64,000 nucleotides of DNA from Leucothrix arctica (GTDB lineage: Bacteria; Pseudomonadota; Gammaproteobacteria; Thiotrichales; Thiotrichaceae), in the NCBI RefSeq assembly GCF_003172895.1, contig NZ_QGKL01000010.1, forward strand, positions 1 to 64,000, in the 5' to 3' direction. Positions 18,002-26,297 of this stretch are shown here, piece after piece. The notes under the pieces are model-generated. The model did not search any database. It had not been told where the DNA came from and worked only from the letters and a program-made list of their open reading frames with translations. A program made the position numbers and the translations under genes. Each line of letters starts with the position of its first letter. Position 1 is the first letter of the stretch.

Positions 18002-18672
18002 TTACTGCCTTTTTACCTTGCCGCAAAGGGAGTCAACGTATTCCCGATAAGAATATTAAGCCGTTTGCAGGTATTGATGGTGGGTTACTAAAAATTAAAC
18101 TTCAACAACTGATCGCTTGTAAAAGAATAGATAATATTGTTGTTTCATCAAATGATGATCGAGTACTATCGTTTACAGAGTCATTGAACCACTCGAAAAT
18201 TACAATTGATGAAAGAGCTGATCACTTGGGTAGTAATAGCACTACCACTGATGAATTGATTCGATATGTACCAACTTTAATTGACCAAGGTCATATACTT
18301 TGGACTCATGTCACTTCTCCTTTTATGAATGAAAATGATTACACGAAGTTGATAGAGCAGTACGATGAAAGCCTGAAACAAGGCTATGATTCTTTAATGA
18401 CAGTTTTAAAGGTACAAGGGTTTATCTGGAGCCAGAGTGGCCCAATTAGCTATAATCGTGATGAGCTTAAATGGCCAATGACACAAAATATTGATCCCCT
18501 TTATGAGATTGATAGTGGGGCATTTATCTCATCAGTTGAAAACTATTTGACTTTCAATGATCGAATTGGTGACTCACCCAAGCTAATTGAGCAGGAGAAA
18601 GTAAAGTCAGTAGATATTGATTGGCCGGATGATTTTGACTTTGCGGAGGCACTATGGCAGAGAAAACTTTAA
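17998..18672 (+). CDS. CMP-sugar-acid cytidylyltransferase (NeuA/KdsB-like)
   Basis: 224 residues from ATG 17998, which overlaps the HAD stop as ATGA; an in-frame ATG at 17983 gives only five extra residues and is less likely. The N-terminus AFLPCRKGSQRIPDKNIKPF matches the CTP-binding signature (R-x-G-S-x-R-I-x-x-K-N) of acylneuraminate and KDO cytidylyltransferases. VSSNDDRVL and a late DIDWPDDFDFAEAL agree with the fold. The reaction is CTP plus a ulosonic acid giving CMP-sugar and pyrophosphate; the sugar is unknown. The gene overlaps the next one by 19 nt. Confidence 0.85.
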   Translation: MITAFLPCRKGSQRIPDKNIKPFAGIDGGLLKIKLQQLIACKRIDNIVVSSNDDRVLSFTESLNHSKITIDERADHLGSNSTTTDELIRYVPTLIDQGHILWTHVTSPFMNENDYTKLIEQYDESLKQGYDSLMTVLKVQGFIWSQSGPISYNRDELKWPMTQNIDPLYEIDSGAFISSVENYLTFNDRIGDSPKLIEQEKVKSVDIDWPDDFDFAEALWQRKL

Positions 18673-19823
18673 TATTAGGTCCATCTCATATAATGAGATG
18701 GATACAAGGAATAGAGACTGGTGTACTAAAGAAACTTGAAGGTGTAGACTTTCATGGTCGTGGAGGTAATCCAATCTGGAGTGACTTTAATAAATCAAAA
18801 GAAGAAAAATTTTCTGAATATAGTCGAATAATATATATAGTAGGAGATTTTAGGTTTGGCAATAAATACTTGACTGATTCATCACTTAAAAGAAACCAGT
18901 TTGGTATAGATCGTGCTCTAATCAACCTTAATAACGATGTCACTTTGTACAATAAAGTTATGAGTGAGTGTACTCGTGTTTTAAATTCAGAGCATGAGGA
19001 GAAAATAAGTTTTATTTTTTGGGATGTGGCTTTAAGAGAGTTTAATAATAAATTAGCGGGAAATTATCTATCTAATGGCTGTTATGAGCACCCTGTTTGG
19101 AATTTGCTGGATATAGAAAATAAATTTTCAAAGAATGTAATTTCACTAGTTGGTGTAGATATGACGAACTTCTATATTGACTCTTCTAACCACCCTTCAC
19201 TTCAAGGTTATTTCTTTTTATACAATAGTATTTTTGGCGAAAGGTATAATTATAATAAAGCAATTAACATTAAAAAATACCTCGATGAAGAAAATTTCGT
19301 ATTCTGCGGTGACTCAAGTTTCGTTAGGAATTTGAATAAATATATCGACTATGGTATTTTTTCCGGAGATAAAATACCACAAGTAACGCTTTCAGAATTG
19401 AAATCTTTTAATAATACAACAAGTAAAAAAATAATTTTTATTTCAAACATTAGAAATATCAATAGCAATGACGAAGTTTATTTGAAAAGGTGTGATAGGT
19501 TATACGATATAATCAAGGGTAGTAAGGGTAAAATCAGAGTTTTATTATGGGAAGCATACACCCAAGAAGTTATTGCTCAAAGACATTTGTCTTATTCAAA
19601 GTTTTCTCCTGAACATAAGTTACTTGGATACAAAAGTACAAGTAAATTATTATCTAATGAAGATTACTATCTAGATGTAACAAGTGTTGAGGCACAATCA
19701 TTAGTAGATTTAAATGTCGGTCTACAACCAACAATTTATGGCGTTCTATGGGGCCTGTTATTTCATACTCAGTCGAAGAAAAAATTTATTGATGAACGAT
19801 TAGCATTAGCTAGAGTACTTTAA
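18654..19823 (+). CDS. Hypothetical protein, possibly SGNH-hydrolase-like
   Basis: 389 residues. The start LILGPSHIMRW resembles block I of SGNH/GDSL hydrolases with S11 as a possible nucleophile, and a later D-S-S-N-H-P (D176 to H180) resembles the block V acid/base pair, although the spacing is not the classic DxxH. The last ~190 residues contain a second, Rossmann-like stretch (NFVFCGDSSFVRNLNKYI). There is no signal peptide. It is last in the arm and overlaps the cytidylyltransferase by 19 nt. A glycan O-acetyl or acyl hydrolase or transferase is conceivable; an unrelated function is equally possible. Confidence 0.6.
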   Translation: MAEKTLILGPSHIMRWIQGIETGVLKKLEGVDFHGRGGNPIWSDFNKSKEEKFSEYSRIIYIVGDFRFGNKYLTDSSLKRNQFGIDRALINLNNDVTLYNKVMSECTRVLNSEHEEKISFIFWDVALREFNNKLAGNYLSNGCYEHPVWNLLDIENKFSKNVISLVGVDMTNFYIDSSNHPSLQGYFFLYNSIFGERYNYNKAINIKKYLDEENFVFCGDSSFVRNLNKYIDYGIFSGDKIPQVTLSELKSFNNTTSKKIIFISNIRNINSNDEVYLKRCDRLYDIIKGSKGKIRVLLWEAYTQEVIAQRHLSYSKFSPEHKLLGYKSTSKLLSNEDYYLDVTSVEAQSLVDLNVGLQPTIYGVLWGLLFHTQSKKKFIDERLALARVL

Positions 19824-20267
19824 GTTAATAAATATCTAGACTTTAAGTAATATTTTTTTATCCAAAACTTTTATTCATTGCAAAAATTATAACTCATACT
19901 TTTAATGAAACATTACAATGTTTATTAATATGGGTTTTTATTTATTAATTCAAGATAAGTTCACTTTTGTCGGTATAATAGATATAAAACTTGATCTAGA
20001 CTAAGAAGTATTTGAGTTCATTTCAGTATGATCTTCTGCGTAGACACAATAGATCTATAATTTTTTTAGTACTCTTGATGCATTGGTATTTCAAATGAAG
20101 TACTATTGTGAAAAATAATAATTTAGATGTTAGCCAGGTTAACAGGTTGGAAATACCCGTAGTAGTTCTAGAATATTTTGGAAATATGTCTCTGATATAT
20201 TAGAGGTAAATTATCATTTTTTATTTTTTAGTTACATTTGTTTTAATTAGTGTTAAAGGTTTTATAG
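19824..20267. other. 444-bp AT-rich intergenic region before rmlA
   Basis: No gene seen on either strand. It holds a perfect short inverted repeat AAACATT-AC-AATGTTT at 19908-19923, with a T-rich stretch downstream that may help end the upstream operon. A TATAAT at 19974-19979 (context GTCGGTATAATAG) is a fair -10 candidate but has no good -35 at 16-18 bp. No ops element is present. Confidence 0.5.
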
Positions 20268-21134
20268 ATGAAAGGTATAATTCTTGCTGGGGGATCTGGA
20301 ACAAGACTCTACCCACTGACTCAAGTTGTTTGTAAGCAGTTACTGCCGGTATATGATAAACCAATGATTTTTTACCCATTAAGTACATTAATGCTTGCTG
20401 GAATAAAAGATATTTTAATTATTACGACCCCTCAAGACGCGGGCTTATTTCAAAAACTACTAGGTGATGGTAGCAAATGGGGAATAAACCTTAACTATGT
20501 ATCTCAACCAACTCCTGATGGTTTAGCACAAGCTTTTATTTTAGGAAAAAATTTTATTGGGGATGATTCATGTGCCTTAGTACTGGGAGATAATATTTTT
20601 TGGGGACATGACCTTGCAAATTCATTAAAATCTGCGGCCAATTTAGAATCTGGAGCAAATGTTTTTGCTTACCATGTACACGATCCTGAGCGCTATGGTG
20701 TCGTCGAGTTTGATGATGCCGGTAAAGCCATCAGTATCGAGGAGAAGCCATCTCAGCCAAAGTCAAACTACGCAATTACCGGACTGTATTTTTATGACAA
20801 TCAGATTGTTGATATAGCTGAGAGTGTAAGACCGTCTCCTCGTGGTGAGTTAGAAATTACAGATGTTAATTTAGCTTATCTAAGACAAGGTAGTCTTAAA
20901 GTTACCAATCTTGGCCGAGGAACTGCATGGCTTGATACTGGCACGCATGAGTCATTATTAGAGGCTGGGCAGTTTATTGAAACTGTAGAGAAGCGTCAGG
21001 GGCTGAAGATAGCATCACCTGTAGAGATTGCTTGGCGTTCAAAGTGGATTGATGACGATCAGTTGTTAAAAATTGCAAGCGGCCTTAGTAAAAGTCAATA
21101 CGGGAAGTACCTCATGGCTCTTCTTAATTCCTAA
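20268..21134 (+). CDS. rmlA: Glucose-1-phosphate thymidylyltransferase
   Basis: 288 residues, normal RmlA length. The N-terminus has [11 protein letters not shown] followed by [17 protein letters not shown], and later [31 protein letters not shown] and [16 protein letters not shown], all hallmark RmlA segments including catalytic and effector-site residues. It makes dTDP-glucose, the entry to dTDP-rhamnose and related deoxysugars. The usual partners rmlB, rmlC and rmlD are absent from the window, so the rest of the pathway must be elsewhere. It is followed within ~40 nt by a giant GT that ends in a rhamnan-type domain, which suits a deoxyhexose product. Confidence 0.95.
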   Translation: MKGIILAGGSGTRLYPLTQVVCKQLLPVYDKPMIFYPLSTLMLAGIKDILIITTPQDAGLFQKLLGDGSKWGINLNYVSQPTPDGLAQAFILGKNFIGDDSCALVLGDNIFWGHDLANSLKSAANLESGANVFAYHVHDPERYGVVEFDDAGKAISIEEKPSQPKSNYAITGLYFYDNQIVDIAESVRPSPRGELEITDVNLAYLRQGSLKVTNLGRGTAWLDTGTHESLLEAGQFIETVEKRQGLKIASPVEIAWRSKWIDDDQLLKIASGLSKSQYGKYLMALLNS

Positions 21135-21176
21135 ATACAAGTGAGTGACTACTACCTGTAAAGAAGGGGGCTGCAA

Positions 21177-24100
21177 CTGATAAAGCAATTTTTTATCAAT
21201 TTTCTGGGAAAAATAACTCCTATAACAGAGACAAGGCCTCCCGTTGAATTATCAGATGCTTTCTTATCTACATTTGATGAGGAGAGCTACTCTAAAGCAA
21301 ATCTGGATATAGTTAGTCTAGTTGAAAAAGGCAGATATAAAAGCGCGGTGGAGCACTTTCATCATGTTGGTTTTTGGGAAGTTAAGGATGGAAAGAGGTT
21401 AATAGGTGAGGGTTTTCCATATTTTGATGCAAATGTGTATAGGAAATACAACCCATCCTTTCCTTTCCTCTCTTCTTCCGATAAAGCTTACGAGCACTTT
21501 ATTGAGTTCGGTTATAGTCAATACAAGAGCGGTCAGCTAGTAATTATCGGATATTTCCCGCTAATGAAGTCTCAGATAGTTGCCAAATGCATTGAGCAGC
21601 ATTTTGACGAGGAAAGCTATCTGTTAGCGAACTCAGATATTCAGCTTGCATTACGAGAAAAAAAAATCACAAGTGCTTGGGAGCACTTTACAAAATACGG
21701 TATTTTTGAAGCTCAAAAGTTAGGTCGTCCGGTTAGTCCTGTTATAGGAAGACTTTCTGAGCCTGAGTATTTGATGCAGTTCCCTGAGCTTGACCAATAT
21801 TTAAGAGATGGCAGTTTAACTTCTCCTTTTGAGCACTTTCTTTGTGTAGGCCTACCCCAAGCGGTGAGAGGAGAGCGCGTGATTCAGCCCTATGGAGGCT
21901 ATCTTTACCATAAGCCTAGATTTAACCCTGAGTCTAGATACCTTTTAACTAGCTTTCCATTTAAGCCATTAATATCCATATTAATACCTTGGGGGGGGGG
22001 CTTCCGATGGCTTGACCACGCTGTTGCTTCTATAAATAGCCAATGGTACACCAATTGGGAGATTTGCATCGCTTGCGATGAGACTGCGAAGGCACCTGTG
22101 TTTACTTCCCTTGCTTCTGTTTACCCTGTAAAAGTAAAAGTGTTACCTTCAGAGGCTATGCTTGATTTACCAAATTCACTAAATGAAGCTTTATTACTTT
22201 CAGAAGGTGATTATGTCACTGTTATGGATAGCAAAGATGAGTTGACCCCAGATGCATTGTTTGAAGTTGTAAAGTTAATCAATAAAGGTGCTGAATTTAT
22301 ATTTAGTGATGAGGATCGCTTTAGAGACGAAAGCCAATATATTGAGCCTGTTTTCAAACCAGATTTTACGCTTGATAGGCTAATGAGTTACAACTTTATT
22401 GGTCAGTTATTTATTATTAAGAGATCTTTAGTTAATGAGGCTAAAGGGTGGTCGGTTGAATTACCAGGTGCGGAAAATTATGATTTATTTCTAAAGATTC
22501 ATGAGTTAACGGACAAAGTTCAGCATATACCAAAAGTTTTATACCACTCGAGATTTACTTCTTCGAGACAATCAAATAATACCCTAGATAATAAGATAAG
22601 CGGAGTAATAGCCTTAGAAAATGCGTTAAAGCGTCGAAGAATTTTTGGTGAAGTTGAGAATGGTATTATCCCAGGTGTGTACAATGTTAGGTATTGTATT
22701 GCTTATAAGCCCTTAGTAAGCATCGTTATTGTACTGAATGATAAGTTGGAGCTCTTTAGGAAATGCATTGAAGCTATTCTGGAAATAACAACGTATAAAC
22801 AAATTGAAATAATAGGCGTTTTAGAAAGCAGTAACAATGAGGTAACTACTGATGAAGCATTGTGCATAGAATCTCTGGACGAAAGAGTGCAGTTATACAG
22901 GCTAGATAAGCCTTTAAATAATTCATGTTTAAATAATATTGCTGCCTTTGAGTTTAGTCGTGGTGAGTTTCTAGTATTTGTGGATAGCAAGGTTGAGGTG
23001 ATTACCCCACAATGGGTTGAAGAGATGTTGATACATGCTCAAAGGGGCTCAGTAGGCTGCGTCAGTACTACAATTCTTAGCGACACTGGTGTAATCAGTC
23101 ATGCAGGTTATATACTGGATAAAGAGGCTCAAGATTTAGTTCTTTCTGTATCTTCAGGGGTGGCGGAGCGCTTAATAAGTAATTACCAAAATCTTTGTGG
23201 GGTCTGTAATTACAGCGCTATAACAGCAGATTTTTTAATGGTTAAAAGTGACTTATTTAAAATTATTGGTGGGTTTAGTAATGAATTCTCTATTAGCTTG
23301 TATAGAGATGTGGATTTTTGTTTGAAGGTTAAAGCAACGGGGGTTAATAATGTTTTTACACCATTTGCTAAGGCAATCCAATGTAAACCTCAGCAGATTA
23401 AGTCTGAGTTAAGTTCTATTGATTGTTTAGAGCGAAATGCTTGTGAGGCAAGAAAACTTTTAGATTCGCATAGTATGCAGTTTGATACTTATGATAGTTG
23501 TTACAACCCAAACTTAGGAGTTGTTGGTGGAGGTTTTCGAATTTCGCCATCTGTAAGTCGCCTTTATAGGGCATATGTGGGAAGGCCTTATGTAGAAAAA
23601 GTTATTAAATTTTCTGGTTTGGGTGAAGCTAATCACAGACGCCTATGTATATTCTCTCACTATGATAAAGATCATAAGATTGATAAGTATGTCCTGTTTT
23701 ACTTAGAAAAATTAAGTAAGCTTTATGATGTAGTTTTTGTAACAACCTGTGAAAAAATTAGCGCTCGAGAGCTAAAGAAGATTTCCTCATTGTGTGTTTC
23801 ATATGTCGTAAAGGTTAATGAAGGTCATGACTTTGGTGCTTGGAAAACTGGTTTAGATTATGTTTTTAATAAGTTAAATAGTTATGATTTTTTGTTGCTT
23901 TGTAACGATAGTGTTTATGGTCCAATGCAGCAATTAGATTTAATTGTAAATAAGATGGAACAGGGTGTTTATGATGTCTGGTCTATGACAGATAGTCAGG
24001 AGCTTGGTTACCATTTACAGAGTTACTTTATACAGTATAGTAGCAAAGCATTCTCCTCTAAGGTCTTCCAAGAGTTTTGGGCTGGATTTCAAATATTTGA

Positions 24101-24389
24101 TGATAAGCAGTCGCTAATTAAAAATTGTGAAGTAGCTTATTCAGCGCGACTAATAAGCTCCGAAGGTCTGAATGTTGGCACTTATTACACTGCAGCAGAT
24201 CAGTCTTATCTCAATTGCTTGCAGTATTATTGGGATAAGTTACTAGAAAACAACTTTCCATTTTTAAAAGTTGAAGTTTTAAGGGATAATCCACTTGGTA
24301 TTGATATGGTTGGTTTTGAAGATGTCATTGTTAGAAATACTGATTATAATCCTTCTTTGATAGCTAAGCATTTGAAAAGGATTTCCTAA
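21177..24389 (+). CDS. Giant GT2-GT2-RgpF-like glycosyltransferase with EGR-type repeats and a G10 tract
   Basis: The reading frame is open from 21162, but no ATG, GTG or TTG occurs before GTG 21348. Similarity to the repeats extends upstream of 21348 (TFDEESYSKANLDI at ~21270), and AAGAAGG at 21161-21167 precedes CTG at 21177, so I place the start there (1070 residues); GTG 21348 is the conservative start (1013). Domains: four degenerate FD..Y/EHF..G repeats (~31-240), GT2 (~264-490), a second GT2 (~512-780), and an RgpF-like rhamnan-synthesis domain (~818-1070; VNEGHDFGAWKTGLDYV, CNDSVYGP). The first GT2 begins ILIPWGGGFRWLD, where the glycines are encoded by ten consecutive G (21991-22000). 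Confidence 0.88.
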   Translation: MIKQFFINFLGKITPITETRPPVELSDAFLSTFDEESYSKANLDIVSLVEKGRYKSAVEHFHHVGFWEVKDGKRLIGEGFPYFDANVYRKYNPSFPFLSSSDKAYEHFIEFGYSQYKSGQLVIIGYFPLMKSQIVAKCIEQHFDEESYLLANSDIQLALREKKITSAWEHFTKYGIFEAQKLGRPVSPVIGRLSEPEYLMQFPELDQYLRDGSLTSPFEHFLCVGLPQAVRGERVIQPYGGYLYHKPRFNPESRYLLTSFPFKPLISILIPWGGGFRWLDHAVASINSQWYTNWEICIACDETAKAPVFTSLASVYPVKVKVLPSEAMLDLPNSLNEALLLSEGDYVTVMDSKDELTPDALFEVVKLINKGAEFIFSDEDRFRDESQYIEPVFKPDFTLDRLMSYNFIGQLFIIKRSLVNEAKGWSVELPGAENYDLFLKIHELTDKVQHIPKVLYHSRFTSSRQSNNTLDNKISGVIALENALKRRRIFGEVENGIIPGVYNVRYCIAYKPLVSIVIVLNDKLELFRKCIEAILEITTYKQIEIIGVLESSNNEVTTDEALCIESLDERVQLYRLDKPLNNSCLNNIAAFEFSRGEFLVFVDSKVEVITPQWVEEMLIHAQRGSVGCVSTTILSDTGVISHAGYILDKEAQDLVLSVSSGVAERLISNYQNLCGVCNYSAITADFLMVKSDLFKIIGGFSNEFSISLYRDVDFCLKVKATGVNNVFTPFAKAIQCKPQQIKSELSSIDCLERNACEARKLLDSHSMQFDTYDSCYNPNLGVVGGGFRISPSVSRLYRAYVGRPYVEKVIKFSGLGEANHRRLCIFSHYDKDHKIDKYVLFYLEKLSKLYDVVFVTTCEKISARELKKISSLCVSYVVKVNEGHDFGAWKTGLDYVFNKLNSYDFLLLCNDSVYGPMQQLDLIVNKMEQGVYDVWSMTDSQELGYHLQSYFIQYSSKAFSSKVFQEFWAGFQIFDDKQSLIKNCEVAYSARLISSEGLNVGTYYTAADQSYLNCLQYYWDKLLENNFPFLKVEVLRDNPLGIDMVGFEDVIVRNTDYNPSLIAKHLKRIS
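21991..22000 (+). repeat. Homopolymeric G10 tract inside the GT2 domain
   Basis: Ten consecutive G bases in frame as (T)GG GGG GGG GG(C), encoding W-G-G-G. The surrounding gene is AT-rich, so the run stands out. Tracts of this length are prone to slipped-strand mispairing, and any change not a multiple of three would cut the protein after its repeat domain. In this assembly the frame is ON. Confidence 0.9.
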
Positions 24390-24404
24390 CCTGGTTTTTC
24401 CATC

Positions 24405-25235
24405 ATGAAAAAAAATACAAAAACAAGATTATTTTATATTCATACTCCTAAAACTGGAGGTACTTCTGTTAATCAGTATTTTATGAAGGTTTACCCGGAG
24501 ACTGCGTTAGTACATGTAGAGGCTGATCTTAAAAAAGAAACTAACTTAGATCTTAGTAAATATGATTTTATTTCTGGGCATTTAACCTTTCCTGCTGTTA
24601 GTTCACTTTTAGATCCATCCTGGAGAAAAATGGTGACATTTAGAGAGCCGTATAGTTTTGTAGTTTCCCACATGTGTTGGATTAGACGGTTAGCTGATGA
24701 AGATCAGCGTGAGAATTTTCAAAAACACCCTGAAAATATACAAAAAATTGCAGTTAAAATGAAGGAGTTCGATTTTAGTATTGCAGGTGATATCAGAAGT
24801 TTTATTAGTTGGTTGGAGGAGTTCGGGTTTAGCTATCTTCACAATACCCAAACAATTTTTATGAGCCCTAAAAAAAATATAAAAAGAGCTTTGCTAAACC
24901 TTGATAGCGTTGAGTTTGTTGGAACCTTAGAAAGGCTTGATGACTTTTTAGCTTATGTGAGTTATAAACTATCTTTAGAGCTTACTTTCCATGGTGCGCC
25001 TATAGCTAACGTTAATAGGAGAAATTATGGTTTCAATATTGATGATACTGAGACAAGAAAAGAACTTTATCCATTGATCAAAAAAGATATAGTGCTTTAT
25101 GATGCGGCTTTGAAGCGGCTAGATAAGGATATTTTATCTTGTAAAGGATTTTCTGTTGAGCTGCCCCTAGGAAAAAAAACTTTTTTACATAATTTGAGAT
25201 TAATGGAAAAAATTAAAAACTTTAAGTTTTATTGA
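24405..25235 (+). CDS. Sulfotransferase, sulfotransferase-2 type
   Basis: 276 residues. The first motif, RLFYIHTPKTGGTSVNQYF, is the 5'-phosphosulfate loop in the HTPKTGGTS form of the carbohydrate sulfotransferase-2 family. MVTFREPYSFVVSHM is the 3'-phosphate site with Arg and Ser. It would transfer sulfate from PAPS to a glycan and is probably cytoplasmic (no signal peptide). It starts 15 nt after the giant GT, so is likely cotranscribed. Its last 36 nt overlap the 3' end of the opposite-strand sulfotransferase. Confidence 0.88.
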   Translation: MKKNTKTRLFYIHTPKTGGTSVNQYFMKVYPETALVHVEADLKKETNLDLSKYDFISGHLTFPAVSSLLDPSWRKMVTFREPYSFVVSHMCWIRRLADEDQRENFQKHPENIQKIAVKMKEFDFSIAGDIRSFISWLEEFGFSYLHNTQTIFMSPKKNIKRALLNLDSVEFVGTLERLDDFLAYVSYKLSLELTFHGAPIANVNRRNYGFNIDDTETRKELYPLIKKDIVLYDAALKRLDKDILSCKGFSVELPLGKKTFLHNLRLMEKIKNFKFY

Positions 25236-26282
25236 AATGTTTTTTTTTATTAGTTCGTAGGTGTTTTTTTCTTTTAATATTTCAATAAATATAATAGCGT
25301 AGTCATTTTTAGTCTCTTTATCATTCTCTAATATTTTTAAAAGTATTTTACTCTCATTACCTAATTTTCTCTTTAGGTATCGCATTACATTAACTAGCTT
25401 AGAGCTTTCTAATTCTTGATCGTAAAATTTTTGTTTTTTAGAGTTTATTATATTACCAATAAAATCCTCTGAAAAATTAGTATCTACTAGTTCAAAAAAC
25501 AACCTGATTGCTTTCAAGTCTATTTTAAGTTGTTTTTTTAGAATTTCAGGATTAATTAAAGTGTATTCTGCTACTCCTGAGTCAAAAGATTGTAGACAGA
25601 TATCAATTTTTGTCGCTATATTTCCTAGTGGAAAGTTATTAAGCCATCGCTTTAATTCTAAGGCTTCTAGATTATAAGAGTTATTAATATTAGGTAGTTT
25701 AGCTTCAGTTTTATTTAAATCAATAGTTTCTAACAGGTCACTTGCAATATTTCCTCCAGAAAAAAATTGAGGGCCGTAAGGGCGTAGTATTAATTTACTG
25801 CAAGTATGGCTTTTAATGTATTTTGTTAATATAGATAAGTCTTGTGCATTATGATGTGTCTTATTTGGGTATTTGTGTTTAAATAATGCCCTCTTAACGC
25901 CTTGATTGTATTGTGACTCTCTTTTTTCTATAGGGTTTCGCAAGTAACCTATAAAAATAGCATCAGGTATTGCCTCTCTTACTTCATTCATCCTCATAAA
26001 GAAAAACTCAGATGACAGTAGTAACTTGTTGTATTTATTATTAGAGTAAAAACAACTGAGCAATGAGGCGACTTTAGTAGTGTCGATGTAAAGTGAATTA
26101 TCCTCTTTACGGCTAAAAATAGAGAGAAGATTACCAGAGCTTACTCCATTTTCATCAGTTCTATGGTCAGGGTAGTATAAGCCTTGTTTTTTTAGCTCTT
26201 TTCTATGTTCACTTAGCCACTTTTGAATCGCCGAGGTTCCAGTTTTTGGTGGACCGATATGGATAAATATTTCTTTTTTCAT
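25200..26282 (-). CDS. Sulfotransferase-like protein
   Basis: 360 residues. The start EIFIHIGPPKTGTSAIQKWL is a PAPS-binding loop and closely resembles that of the 2038-3504 protein, as do LLLSSEFFFMR and the IFIGYLRNPIEKRES segment (3'-phosphate site with Arg). The C-terminal part is helical and unassigned; unlike its relative it lacks the beta-sandwich extension. It is the last gene of the exporter operon, 15 nt after the GT2 gene, which links sulfation to the material exported by the Kps system. Four sulfotransferases in total lie in the window. Confidence 0.78.
   Translation of the reverse strand: MKKEIFIHIGPPKTGTSAIQKWLSEHRKELKKQGLYYPDHRTDENGVSSGNLLSIFSRKEDNSLYIDTTKVASLLSCFYSNNKYNKLLLSSEFFFMRMNEVREAIPDAIFIGYLRNPIEKRESQYNQGVKRALFKHKYPNKTHHNAQDLSILTKYIKSHTCSKLILRPYGPQFFSGGNIASDLLETIDLNKTEAKLPNINNSYNLEALELKRWLNNFPLGNIATKIDICLQSFDSGVAEYTLINPEILKKQLKIDLKAIRLFFELVDTNFSEDFIGNIINSKKQKFYDQELESSKLVNVMRYLKRKLGNESKILLKILENDKETKNDYAIIFIEILKEKNTYELIKKNISIKLKVFNFFH
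25216..25249. terminator. Possible bidirectional terminator between convergent sulfotransferase genes
   Basis: A short AT-rich stem AAAACTT-T-AAGTTTT at 25216-25230 is followed by a T9 run on the plus strand (25240-25248) and has a T-rich flank when read on the minus strand. It sits in the 36-nt overlap of two convergent genes, where a terminator is expected. The stem is weak. Confidence 0.3.
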
Positions 26283-26297
26283 AATGATAAAAAGCCC

